A DNA stretch of 29,364 nucleotides, taken from assembly GCA_910584945.1 (NCBI GenBank), contig CAJUDY010000046.1, forward strand, positions 1 through 29,364, written 5' to 3'. The notes beneath the pieces are model-generated. The model searched no databases. It was not told where the DNA came from and worked only from the letters and a program-made list of their open reading frames with translations. Shown here one piece after another: positions 1 to 7,167 of this stretch. A program made the translations under genes and the position numbers. This stretch comes from an uncultured Lachnospiraceae bacterium. GTDB lineage: Bacteria; Bacillota; Clostridia; Lachnospirales; Lachnospiraceae. Every line of letters starts with the position of its first letter. Position 1 is the first letter of the stretch.

Positions 1-3
1 CCT

Positions 4-31
4 AAAGGTTTCGCCTTAAGGCGAGGGTTTT
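4..31 (+). terminator. Candidate intrinsic hairpin at the left edge
   Basis: A perfect 14-base palindrome, TCGCCTTAAGGCGA (11-24), folds as a five-pair stem with a TTAA loop. The flanks AAAGGTT and GGGTTTT extend it imperfectly through G-U pairs and end in a short T run. It could terminate a gene to the left of the window. It lies next to the gene remnant that follows, so it may also mark a rearrangement joint. The T run is short and no upstream gene can be seen. Confidence 0.3.
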
Positions 32-33
32 AA

Positions 34-180
34 CCCCATTATACAGACAATAAATGCTGGATTTGTGAAGAAAACGGGATTTTTTACTATCGTTTTCTGC
101 TGCGCCTGACGGAGGGCCGATGGATGATCGACCATGCCCAGCAGTGCCGGGAGGGGCGCTGGGTATTCTGCGGGCTGTAA
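34..180 (+). pseudogene. 3' remnant of an LRR/NTF2-like protein gene
   Basis: The last 44 or so codons, ending at the TAA at 178-180, encode a peptide almost the same as the C-terminus of the intact gene ending at 7120; both end RWVFCGL. The DNA of 52-180 aligns without gaps to 6992-7120, with about 13 differences by eye, many at third positions. In this frame a TAA at 31-33 cuts the reading frame, and nothing upstream resembles the rest of the paralogue. There is no start codon with a ribosome site. It is therefore read as the broken tail of a duplicated gene. The shared tail encodes part of an NTF2-like domain (FYYRFLL and RWMID motifs). Its former N-terminus is either gone or displaced beyond the window. 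Confidence 0.75.
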
Positions 181-202
181 CTTCATCCGGAAGATGTACA
201 CA

Positions 203-2152
203 TTATTTCGGCAGTACATTCCGCTTCAAGCTGGTGTAAGCCAGCAGGATGTAGACCGCATAGATCAGGAAGAAGATTCCAAGTGAAATCATCACGATGG
301 CGCTGGGACTGTTTATTCCCACCATTACCCCCGGCTCGGGCGCGTGGGCCAGCTTCAAAAGGACGGGAACGCTGATGAGTACCGGGGGAACGGCGGGCAG
401 GGCGTAATAGATGGCGAACTGGGTTCGCAGGGCCTTTGCCATCTCTCGGTGGTCCATGCCCAGCTTTTTAAGCAGGGCGAACTGACGCCGGTACCGCTCC
501 GACTCACTGAGCTGCTGAATGGTCAAGATCGTGGCGGCGGTCATGATCAGAGCCAGTACCAGGAAGAAAAGGGGGAATACGGTGATGGCTGTAAAGGACG
601 CCTCATCCGCCTTTTCCTGGGCTTTGGTGTGGATCTCGTCGTAGCTTCGCGTGAGCTTCTGTTCCTTCAGCCGGTAATGGATGTCACACAGGTCCTGGAA
701 CTGCGCTTCCGTCACCGGAGATGCAGTCCTGGCTGCGTAGGCGTGGTGAAATACCGGCAGACCCTCCGCCGCCTCGTCGGGGACCACGAGAATATACCGG
801 GCCCCGTTGCTTGTGGCGTAGTTTTGCAGCAGGTGCTCCGTATAGACTCCGCCCGGGGTCAAATGAGCGCGCCCAAAGGAAAGGGGCCGGGTGTATTCTG
901 CCAGATGTTTTTCCAGATAGGCCATACAGTGGATGAGGTATTCCCCCTGTTTCAATTCCACCGGCGGGTAGCCGGCAATCGCCCGGAGAGCGGCGTAGTC
1001 GCTGTACCGAAGTACCGGGTCCCGGTCAAAATAGCGGTAATAATCTTCTCCGCTGCTTTCCACATAATCCATAATCAGGCTGTCTTCCCTCTGATAGATA
1101 CGGTAGCGCAACGCCTGCTCTACGGAGAGGTTCGCCTGGATGTAGTCTAAATATTCCTGACTCAGGGGTTCGTCGCCGCTGCCGCCGATATACAGGTCGA
1201 AGCAGGCGTTTTCTGCTGCCCGGCCCGCAAAAACTCCCCGTAACACCATCCCCGCTCCCTCGGAGAGGAGGGTGGCAGTGAAGATCATAGAGAGAACGGC
1301 CATAAGCGTCCCCATGGTGGCCAGCTTGGAGGTGAGTGTGCGGAAAATCAGCAGGTTCTGTCCCTGGTACTTCCGGGCGGGCCGTCTGTCGAAGAAGTCA
1401 GGTACTCCGGAGGCGAAGGAGAGGAAGAAGCCGAGCAGAAACACAATGACGCACCCCGCCCCGCTGAGGATAAAGACGGAGCCTCCCGCCATCAGCAAAA
1501 GAGTTCCGATAACGCCCAGAACAATGGATGCGGCAAAGGTCCGGCGGCGCTTTCTGCCTGTCCGGACGACCATGCCCTCGTTGACCCGGTCAACGTAGAT
1601 CAGATCGTGGATTCTGGCTCTGCGGATATATCTGCGGCTCCGGTACAGGGCGAAGAGGTAGATCAGGGCAAAGCAGACGACGGTTAGTCCCAAAGCAGGG
1701 AGAGAGAAGCCGAAGGAAAAGGTATAGGGCAGACCGAACAGTGTCAGCACGATGGCCCGAAGCGCCTGATAGAGCAGTCCGCCCAGGGCGGTCCCAAGTA
1801 AAAGGGCAAAGCCTCCTACCGTCAGGTTTTCCAGAAAGAACAGACGGGCCACCTGCCGGTTTTCCAGTCCAATGAGCAGATAGGTTCCCAGTTCCTGTCC
1901 CCGGCGCAGAAGCATGAATCTGGTGGCGTAGGCCACCAGCCAGCCGAAGACGCATACCACCACCACGCTGGCCATCGCAATCATCATGGGAAGCGTGGAT
2001 ATGCTCGTGGAAAGGGTGTTGATCTCACGGGAAAACACCAGTCCGTTGAAGGAATACAGCAGTGCTGCGGCCATCACCACCGTGACAAAATACACCAGAT
2101 AATCTTTTGCCTGCCGTCTGGCATTTCGGAAAGACAATTCAGATAACGTCAC
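203..2152 (-). CDS. BceB-type peptide-antibiotic ABC transporter permease
   Basis: This 649-residue FtsX-like permease has the length and layout of BceB proteins: TM segments in the first third, a large extracytoplasmic domain of about 200 residues between TM7 and TM8 (about 300-520), and three TM segments at the C-terminus. That outer domain is known in the family to take part in sensing bacitracin- or lantibiotic-like compounds. I place the start at the GTG at 2152, not at the upstream ATG at 2176, because GGGAGG lies eight bases before the GTG and the protein then begins TLSELSFRNARR, the usual family N-terminus. The start overlaps the end of the ATPase gene by 14 bases, which implies translational coupling. 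It is the last gene of the module. Function: with the ATPase it frees cell-wall lipid targets from peptide antibiotics and signals to the kinase. The substrate cannot be read from sequence. Confidence 0.92.
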   Translation of the reverse strand: MTLSELSFRNARRQAKDYLVYFVTVVMAAALLYSFNGLVFSREINTLSTSISTLPMMIAMASVVVVCVFGWLVAYATRFMLLRRGQELGTYLLIGLENRQVARLFFLENLTVGGFALLLGTALGGLLYQALRAIVLTLFGLPYTFSFGFSLPALGLTVVCFALIYLFALYRSRRYIRRARIHDLIYVDRVNEGMVVRTGRKRRRTFAASIVLGVIGTLLLMAGGSVFILSGAGCVIVFLLGFFLSFASGVPDFFDRRPARKYQGQNLLIFRTLTSKLATMGTLMAVLSMIFTATLLSEGAGMVLRGVFAGRAAENACFDLYIGGSGDEPLSQEYLDYIQANLSVEQALRYRIYQREDSLIMDYVESSGEDYYRYFDRDPVLRYSDYAALRAIAGYPPVELKQGEYLIHCMAYLEKHLAEYTRPLSFGRAHLTPGGVYTEHLLQNYATSNGARYILVVPDEAAEGLPVFHHAYAARTASPVTEAQFQDLCDIHYRLKEQKLTRSYDEIHTKAQEKADEASFTAITVFPLFFLVLALIMTAATILTIQQLSESERYRRQFALLKKLGMDHREMAKALRTQFAIYYALPAVPPVLISVPVLLKLAHAPEPGVMVGINSPSAIVMISLGIFFLIYAVYILLAYTSLKRNVLPK

Positions 2153-2897
2153 TGATATCACCTCCCAGCGCGGCAAGAACGTCCAGAATTTCGTGGTAGA
2201 ATACGGGCCGTCCCCGTTCTCCTTTCAGAAGTTCGTTGAACACCCGCCCGTCCTTCAGGAACAGCACCCGCTTTGCGTAGCTGGCGCTGTATGCGTCATG
2301 GGTGACCATGAGGATGGTGCAGCCGGTATCCTGATTCATGGCAGACAGGATTTCCAGCAGATTCTTGGACGCCCTGGAGTCCAGCGCCCCGGTTGGCTCG
2401 TCGGCCAGGAGGAGAGACTGTCCCGCCACCAGCGCCCGCGCGCAGGCGGCCCGCTGCTTCTGCCCGCCGGAAATCTGGTAGGGAAACTTGGACAGGACGT
2501 CGGTGATTCCCAGTTTCCGGGCGATTTTGCGCACCTGGCCCTGGACCTTTTTTGGTTCTTTGTGATTCAGCGAGAGGGCCAGCCCGATGTTTTCCTCAAT
2601 GGTCAGGGTATCCAGCAGATTGGAATCCTGGAACACAAAGCCCAGCCGCTCCCGTCGGAATTTCGCCAGTTCTTTCTCACCAAGATCGTCGATACTCATT
2701 CCGTCCAGAAAAATTTTGCCTGCGCTGATGGTGTCGATGGTGGAGATGCAGTTGAGCAGGGTAGTCTTGCCCGAGCCGGACGCTCCCATGATGGCCAGGA
2801 ACTCTCCGGTTTCCACGTCAAAACTCACCCGGTCCAGCGCTTTGGTGACGTTGTTTTTGTCCCCGTAATATTTTACAATGTTTTGTACTTGTAACAT
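2139..2897 (-). CDS. BceA-type ABC transporter ATP-binding protein
   Basis: This 252-residue ATPase of the MacB/BceA class has every nucleotide-binding motif. The Walker A is GASGSGKTT (38-46), the Q-loop glutamine is near 90, the signature is ISGGQKQR (142-149), the Walker B with D-loop is LLLADEPTGALD (162-173) and the switch histidine is H200. The start at 2897 follows AAAGGAGG at normal spacing. It pairs with the overlapping permease downstream. A response-regulator box and a separate promoter region lie between it and the kinase gene, so the two transporter genes can probably be induced apart from the regulators, as in known bceRS-bceAB loci. It acts at the inner face of the membrane, powering removal of the peptide from its target. 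Confidence 0.95.
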   Translation of the reverse strand: MLQVQNIVKYYGDKNNVTKALDRVSFDVETGEFLAIMGASGSGKTTLLNCISTIDTISAGKIFLDGMSIDDLGEKELAKFRRERLGFVFQDSNLLDTLTIEENIGLALSLNHKEPKKVQGQVRKIARKLGITDVLSKFPYQISGGQKQRAACARALVAGQSLLLADEPTGALDSRASKNLLEILSAMNQDTGCTILMVTHDAYSASYAKRVLFLKDGRVFNELLKGERGRPVFYHEILDVLAALGGDISDVI

Positions 2898-2976
2898 CGC
2901 ATTTGCCTCCTTTGACTTTCAGCTCTATGATACGCCAAAAGCGAAGGATGTTGTATCGAATGGATATGGATTTTCC

Positions 2977-2990
2977 TTACAATTTTGTAA
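2977..2990. promoter_or_regulatory. BceR-type operator TTACA-N4-TGTAA
   Basis: The bases TTACAATTTTGTAA fit exactly the TNACA-N4-TGTAA inverted repeat bound by BceR-type regulators. The site starts on the stop codon of the kinase gene (2977-2979) and lies about 80 bases upstream of the ATPase start at 2897. On the minus strand a TATCAT hexamer near 2930 may serve as the -10 element; no good -35 is visible, as expected for an activated promoter. Inference: the neighbouring response regulator binds here to induce the transporter genes. Confidence 0.72.
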
Positions 2991-3987
2991 GAGTTTCTTT
3001 TGCCGGAAACGTCAGGGTCACAACCGTCCCTTTCCCTTCCTCCGATGTGATATGAAGCCCCAGCTCCAGAAAACCGGCCAGCTTCCGGCACAGGTACAGC
3101 CCCATGCCGGTGGCCCCTCCCCGGGCCCGTCCGTTGCTGCCGGTAAAGCCCCGGTCAAATACCCGGGGCAGTTCATGAGCCGGGATGCCGATGCCGTTAT
3201 CCTCTACCACAAGCTGTATTTGTTTCCCAAGAGGTTTTGAAAAAAGAGTGATCACGGGTGCTGTTCCTCGATAGCGGGCTGCGTTCTGAAGGAGCTGGCC
3301 CAGGAGAAAGACCGCCCACTTTTCATCCGTATAGACGACGCCGTTCAGATGCTCTGTTTCCACCCGGACGCCGCTTTGAATCAGCAGGGAACGGTGATTT
3401 TCAATGGCCTGGGCAGCAATTTTCCTCAGATCTGCCTGCCGAAACAGGCAGTCCTGTTCCGGATTCTCCGCACGGGCATAGAACAGAGCCCGCTCGATAT
3501 TGGCTTCGATCTGCGCCAGCTCTGCCGTAAGCTTTCGGCGGGTTTCCCCGTCCAGTTCCCGGCAGATCAGCCGGGCGGCGGTGATGGGGGCCTTGACTTC
3601 ATGCACCCAGCGTTCCACATATTCCCGGTATTCCCGCTGGCGGGCCTGGGCGTCGGATACTGCTCCGGTCATGGCCCGCCCTGCCCGGCGGGTCAGGTCA
3701 AAGAGCCGCCGCTCATAAAGCCCCCTGGGAGGCGGAGCACATTCCGCAAACAGATATTTTTGGTCCAGTCCCTCCAGGATGGTTTGAAACTCCAGAAGCC
3801 GGGCGCGCTGCCGAAGGAAATGGAGCATATTCGCGAGCAGGAAAACCAGCAGAAATGCGATCAGTAAAATGATCAGAATCCCCGGCTGTGTTCCCGTGAC
3901 AAGAAGAAACACAGCCGCCAGTCCGGCGCCGATGAACTGTAAGGCGATCCGGCCTTGGCGGTCCGATAAATATTCCCCCAGGGTCAT
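2977..3987 (-). CDS. BceS-type intramembrane-sensing histidine kinase
   Basis: This 336-residue kinase has two TM helices at the N-terminus (about 13-31 and 37-55) with almost no outer loop, the hallmark of intramembrane-sensing kinases, which take their signal from the partner transporter. The phosphoacceptor is H129 in WVHEVKAPI. The ATPase domain carries the N-box LLQNAARY, VEDNGIGIP and the lid GATGMGLYLCRKLA. The length matches BceS (about 334). The ATG overlaps the stop of the response-regulator gene by four bases (ATGA), so the two are translationally coupled. The stop codon is part of the operator described at 2977-2990. Confidence 0.93.
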   Translation of the reverse strand: MTLGEYLSDRQGRIALQFIGAGLAAVFLLVTGTQPGILIILLIAFLLVFLLANMLHFLRQRARLLEFQTILEGLDQKYLFAECAPPPRGLYERRLFDLTRRAGRAMTGAVSDAQARQREYREYVERWVHEVKAPITAARLICRELDGETRRKLTAELAQIEANIERALFYARAENPEQDCLFRQADLRKIAAQAIENHRSLLIQSGVRVETEHLNGVVYTDEKWAVFLLGQLLQNAARYRGTAPVITLFSKPLGKQIQLVVEDNGIGIPAHELPRVFDRGFTGSNGRARGGATGMGLYLCRKLAGFLELGLHITSEEGKGTVVTLTFPAKETLTKL

Positions 3988-4652
3988 AGCTGATACCCCA
4001 TTCCGCGGCGGGTTTTGACGGCGTCCGGAAGGCCGATGTCCGCCAGCTTTCCCCGCAGCCGGGTCATGTTGACGCTGAGGGTGTTGTCGTCAATGTAAAT
4101 TTGATGGTCCCACAGAGTATCAATCAGATCGGCCCTGGAAACGATCTGCCCTGCATGAATCATCAGACAGGATAGTATTTGCAGTTCATTCCGGGTCAGC
4201 TCCGCCGTTTTTCCATTGGCCGACACAGCTCCTTTTGTCAGGCTCAGGCGCAGTCCTCCGGCTTCCAGAACATCCACCGGCTCCGGTCCGCCTCCGGTCC
4301 GGCGCAGAACCGCCTTGATCCGGGCCAGCAGGACGGGGACGCTGTAGGGCTTTGTGATGTAGTCGTCTCCGCCCAGGCTTAAAGCCCGCACCTCATCGAC
4401 GCCGGCGTCCCGGCTGGTGACAAAAATCACCGGTGCGGCAACGGATTTTCGCAGAGCGGCGCACAGGGAAAACCCATCGCGCCCGGGCAGGCCGATATCC
4501 AGGAGGATTAAATCCGGGCGCTCCCGCTCTGCCTGTTCCGGAATGATGTCAAAGTCTGTCACTGGCAGGGATGCGTATCCTTCGTTCTCCAGAATCAGCG
4601 CCAGTTCCTCCCGAATGGCCGGGTCATCCTCAATGATCATGATTTTTTGCAT
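3984..4652 (-). CDS. BceR-type OmpR-family response regulator
   Basis: This 222-residue protein has a receiver domain (1-115) followed by an OmpR/PhoB winged helix (about 125-222). The acidic pocket is D9/D10, the phosphorylated residue D52 in LLDIGLPG, the switch residue T79, and the conserved lysine K101 in YITKPY. The C-terminal part has the usual winged-helix ending (DTLWDHQ, RLRGKL, RRGMGYQL). It is first in the minus-strand operon. Its likely targets are the box at 2977-2990 and perhaps its own promoter. Confidence 0.94.
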   Translation of the reverse strand: MQKIMIIEDDPAIREELALILENEGYASLPVTDFDIIPEQAERERPDLILLDIGLPGRDGFSLCAALRKSVAAPVIFVTSRDAGVDEVRALSLGGDDYITKPYSVPVLLARIKAVLRRTGGGPEPVDVLEAGGLRLSLTKGAVSANGKTAELTRNELQILSCLMIHAGQIVSRADLIDTLWDHQIYIDDNTLSVNMTRLRGKLADIGLPDAVKTRRGMGYQL

Positions 4653-4680
4653 CGTATTTTACCACCCTGTTGTTTTTCCT

Positions 4681-4710
4681 ATCCTAACATGAAGGGAATG
4701 GATTTGTAAA
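4681..4710 (-). promoter_or_regulatory. Sigma-A-like promoter of the Bce regulator genes
   Basis: On the minus strand TTTACA (4710-4705) is followed after 18 bases by TAGGAT (4686-4681). The -10 lies about 28 bases upstream of the response-regulator ATG at 4652. The -35 matches consensus at five of six bases, the -10 at four. Confidence 0.5.
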
Positions 4711-4783
4711 GAAGTGAAATCCCTGGGAAGGGAGTGGAGCGATCGGTGGGATACTGAAGTGTTGGAAAATTGATAGACTTTGC

Positions 4784-4817
4784 TGTCTGATTATGGTATA
4801 CTTAATATAATCAGACA
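4784..4817 (+). promoter_or_regulatory. 11-bp inverted repeat over the promoter of the 64-aa gene
   Basis: TGTCTGATTAT (4784-4794) and ATAATCAGACA (4807-4817) are perfect inverted copies separated by 12 bases. Two possible -10 hexamers fall here: TATACT (4797-4802) inside the spacer and TATAAT (4806-4811) in the right arm. A TTGATA at 4770-4775 could be a -35 but at loose spacing. The placement fits a repressor operator; an RNA hairpin in the leader is the alternative. Confidence 0.5.
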
Positions 4818-4847
4818 ATCATTTTTTCATAATCGGGAGGTGATGAT

Positions 4848-5042
4848 ATGCCGACTACAAACCTGGAAATTGCGAAAGATGCAATTGATCATTTTAGAGA
4901 GATTCAAGAATATATGCTGCTGGCAAGAGAAGAGAATGCCGAAAAGACATATGCGAAATTGAAAAAGAAATATCTTGCATTAAAAGCTATTTTAAATGTA
5001 GCTGGTGTAAACCTTACGGATATTGACGAAATTAAAGAGTGA
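4848..5042 (+). CDS. Small helical protein of unknown function (64 aa)
   Basis: The ATG follows GGGAGG with a good seven-base spacing. The sequence is mostly charged and amphipathic and predicted helical: an N-terminal segment (MPTTNLEIAKDAIDHF), a lysine-rich middle (KLKKKY) and the tail VNLTDIDEIKE. No TM segment or DNA-binding helix-turn-helix can be seen. It has its own promoter region, covered by an 11-bp inverted repeat, and its own terminator at 5062-5092, so it is a free-standing transcription unit. I do not recognise the family. A small antitoxin- or regulator-like role would suit the size and the operator, but that is a guess. Confidence 0.7.
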   Translation: MPTTNLEIAKDAIDHFREIQEYMLLAREENAEKTYAKLKKKYLALKAILNVAGVNLTDIDEIKE

Positions 5043-5061
5043 AACTGAATCGCGGAAAATA

Positions 5062-5092
5062 AAAAGGGTGCAGAGTTTATCAGCGCCCTTTT
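5062..5092 (+). terminator. Intrinsic terminator after the 64-aa gene
   Basis: AAAAGGGTGC (5062-5071) pairs with GCGCCCTTTT (5083-5092), ten pairs with one G-U, around an 11-base loop. The T run is part of the stem and continues as ATATT. It lies 20 bases after the stop codon. Confidence 0.65.
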
Positions 5093-5221
5093 ATATTACA
5101 GGGGAGAAATTCTGTATACATAGAAGAAACGAGACCGCGAAGGGAAATCCGGTTGATAAGGAACCGATGAAAAAATAAATGTCAACATCTTTTCAGGCAG
5201 AGACATAAGCGGGAGGAATCT

Positions 5222-5869
5222 ATGGAACAGTTCAAAATAATCGGATATTACCTGTGTGAAATAACGGATACGCCGAAGTGGCTGTCCGGAATCGGCAGGC
5301 GGATGCTGTCGGTCAGCACTTGTCTGGGAGAGCAGCATCCCAGGCAGGAATGCTTTCTGGGCAGATGGCAGAAAGGGGAAAGTGAGAAGTACCGGAAAAA
5401 GCTGAAGATGGATGAAGAGCAGTACAGGGAATTTACCGAGGAGGCGAAGCGGCTTTTTGCATGCGGGCGAATGGATGTGGACTGCAGACTTCGGCATTTA
5501 ACAGACGCCCGGTCTTTTTACCGTAGAATCTGCCGAGCGGTTCCCTGCCGCGTGGTAAGCGTCGCCGTGCTTCCGGAGCATTTTGAAATGATTGCGGAGG
5601 AATGGAAGGAAAGCAGCTGCAAGGCGACGTATGAGGAGACCGAGATTGGCCGGTGGATCGGGAGCGATATCCTTGGATGGGACATCGGCGGTTTTCATTC
5701 GTTTCTCTGCAACGCTCTGCAGAATGACCTGCCGGAAGCCAGATTCAACGACATGGGCCTGCTGGAAAACGAGTTTGGCGAAGTGGCGGAATTCGCCCGT
5801 CAGATCGAAGGAAAAGGGGAACCGGTGGAATGGATTCCGTGCAGAGTCGGGGTGTATGGAAGTTTTTGA
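5222..5869 (+). CDS. Orphan protein of unknown function (215 aa)
   Basis: The ATG at 5222 follows GGGAGGAA at normal spacing. No signal peptide or TM helix is visible, so it is probably cytosolic. Noticeable parts are an N-terminal beta-like segment (FKIIGYYLCEI), a charged helical middle around residues 55-80, and a conserved-looking aromatic motif, LGWDIGGFHSFLCN, near residues 150-163, followed by FNDMGLLEN. I do not recognise a named family. The compact fold, the accessory setting and the NTF2-like neighbour would suit an immunity or adaptor protein, but nothing shows this directly. The gene ends where a broken acetyltransferase on the other strand begins, so it may have arrived in the rearrangement that truncated that gene. 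Confidence 0.75.
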   Translation: MEQFKIIGYYLCEITDTPKWLSGIGRRMLSVSTCLGEQHPRQECFLGRWQKGESEKYRKKLKMDEEQYREFTEEAKRLFACGRMDVDCRLRHLTDARSFYRRICRAVPCRVVSVAVLPEHFEMIAEEWKESSCKATYEETEIGRWIGSDILGWDIGGFHSFLCNALQNDLPEARFNDMGLLENEFGEVAEFARQIEGKGEPVEWIPCRVGVYGSF

Positions 5870-6035
5870 TTCGGGATTGACACAAAATCTATGTATGATA
5901 CGGTATTCACTATTAGGATATCTCCAAGCACCATTTTTATATTCTTTATCGCTATCCTTATTTAACACATATCAAAGAGCATATTTTATCTATGTCCGTT
6001 TCTTTAGCCAACCTGTAAATCATATTGAATTTCAT
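5870..6035 (-). pseudogene. Decayed GNAT acetyltransferase fragment
   Basis: Read on the minus strand, an ATG at 6035 opens a short peptide with the piece MIYRLAKETDIDKICSLI, a typical N-terminus of a GNAT acetyltransferase. It stops at a TAA at 5960-5958. In another frame, from about 5968 to 5870, lies the piece EYKNGAWRYPNSEYRIIHR followed by FCVNPES, which matches the middle of the same family just before the acetyl-CoA loop. The stretch between the two pieces is missing and the acetyl-CoA-binding half is absent, so the gene is internally deleted and truncated. The break coincides with the end of the 215-residue gene on the opposite strand. The family assignment comes from remembered motif patterns. 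Confidence 0.62.
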
Positions 6036-6143
6036 CCTAATCTTTACCATAATATCACAATCACGCTCACGTTTCCATTAAATTTCTTCCTTTTCATGAA
6101 ACACCCCTGATTTTTGGCGGTATGACGAGAGGGGATTTTATAC

Positions 6144-6173
6144 TTGTTAATGCTGGCAGTTTTCTGGTATACT
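6144..6173 (+). promoter_or_regulatory. Promoter of the LRR/NTF2-like gene
   Basis: TTGTTA (6144-6149) and TATACT (6168-6173) are separated by 18 bases. Transcription would begin near 6180, just before the ribosome site at 6188-6194. This places the true start codon downstream of the open frame's first ATG at 6122. Confidence 0.55.
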
Positions 6174-6199
6174 GGATAAAACGGATTGGGGAGGAAGCA

Positions 6200-7120
6200 T
6201 TGTCTATGTTAGAGTTTGCACCGAACACAAATTTACTGGAATATCAGGACGGCGCGTACGTCTGCAACGGGAAGAAGAGAGTGGAAGCGCCGCTGAGTCT
6301 TGAAACACTGGAGGCAGCGGTCAGACAATGTCCCAAACTTCAGTCAGTCGCACTGGATGACGTTCCGTTCGGAGACCAGTGCTTTCCAATTCTGGCGCAG
6401 AGCTCAAAATTAAATATGCTGGCCCTGCTGCGGGGCAGACAGATCACCGGACATGGGCTGGAGCTGTTAAAGGATCTGCCGCTGAAGGATCTGTTTTTGC
6501 AGCGGACCGCTCTGGATGATGAGGGACTGTCTCAGGCGGCACAGATCAAAAAACTGGAGCATCTCTACATCGCCGCCTGCCCTCATGTTACATTTGAGGG
6601 ATTGATGGCCATATCCTGGAGGGATAAACTGCGGGTCAGCGACACTGACGAACATGATGAGGAAGGGCGGGCCGGGCTGTTTACAAAAGAGCAGTATAAG
6701 GCCTATGAGGACGCCCGTGCCTATAAGTCCATGAAAAACCAGATTCCTCTGGACAGCCCCGGGCTGCAGGAGCCCCTTACTGCCCTGCAGACATTTTTTG
6801 AAGAAATGAACCGATGGGAGCGGTCGGCAGAGCAGAGGGGGCGCGGCGACCAGGCGGATATTGAGGAGCTGTTTTCCAGACGGGTGAGTCTGTCTCCCCG
6901 TCCCGGCTGGCGTCCGGTCCATCTTTCCTGGAGCCGTGGCGGAACTTATACCAACCATCGCCTGATCATTGGAGAGCAGGCTACAAAAAATAAATGTTGG
7001 ATTTATGCAGAAAATGGGATATTTTATTATCGTTTTCTGCTGCGCCTGATGGATGGCCGGTGGATGATCGACAATGCCCAGCAGTGCCGGGAGGGGCGCT
7101 GGGTATTTTGTGGGCTGTAG
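6200..7120 (+). CDS. LRR protein with C-terminal NTF2-like domain
   Basis: I place the start at the TTG at 6200, five bases after GGGGAGG; ATG 6206 is the alternative. The ATG at 6122 lies upstream of the promoter and is rejected. The product is about 306 residues. Residues 30-150 contain leucine-rich repeats of the short RNI-like kind (for example LQSVALDDV, LKDLFLQRT, LEHLYIAAC). The C-terminal half begins with an amphipathic helix (FFEEMNRWE) and ends with strands FYYRFLLRL and RWMIDNAQQ, like NTF2/SnoaL-fold domains found in many Lachnospiraceae immunity-like proteins. No signal peptide is present. The final 43 codons are duplicated, broken, at the left edge of the window. Function unknown; protein-protein binding through the LRR is likely. 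The NTF2 assignment is by motif impression only. Confidence 0.78.
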   Translation: MSMLEFAPNTNLLEYQDGAYVCNGKKRVEAPLSLETLEAAVRQCPKLQSVALDDVPFGDQCFPILAQSSKLNMLALLRGRQITGHGLELLKDLPLKDLFLQRTALDDEGLSQAAQIKKLEHLYIAACPHVTFEGLMAISWRDKLRVSDTDEHDEEGRAGLFTKEQYKAYEDARAYKSMKNQIPLDSPGLQEPLTALQTFFEEMNRWERSAEQRGRGDQADIEELFSRRVSLSPRPGWRPVHLSWSRGGTYTNHRLIIGEQATKNKCWIYAENGIFYYRFLLRLMDGRWMIDNAQQCREGRWVFCGL

Positions 7121-7167
7121 CTTTTTGATGGTCGCCGGAAGGTGGAAAGCATGGAGGAAGAGGCACT

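Noticed and set aside
344..1150. 268-residue plus-strand open frame opposite the BceB-type permease
   Set aside because: No domain, no ribosome site, and the opposite strand encodes a full-length membrane protein with family features.
6122..6199. Extended N-terminus of the LRR/NTF2-like protein from ATG 6122
   Set aside because: A promoter lies at 6144-6173 inside this extension and the only good ribosome site is at 6188-6194.
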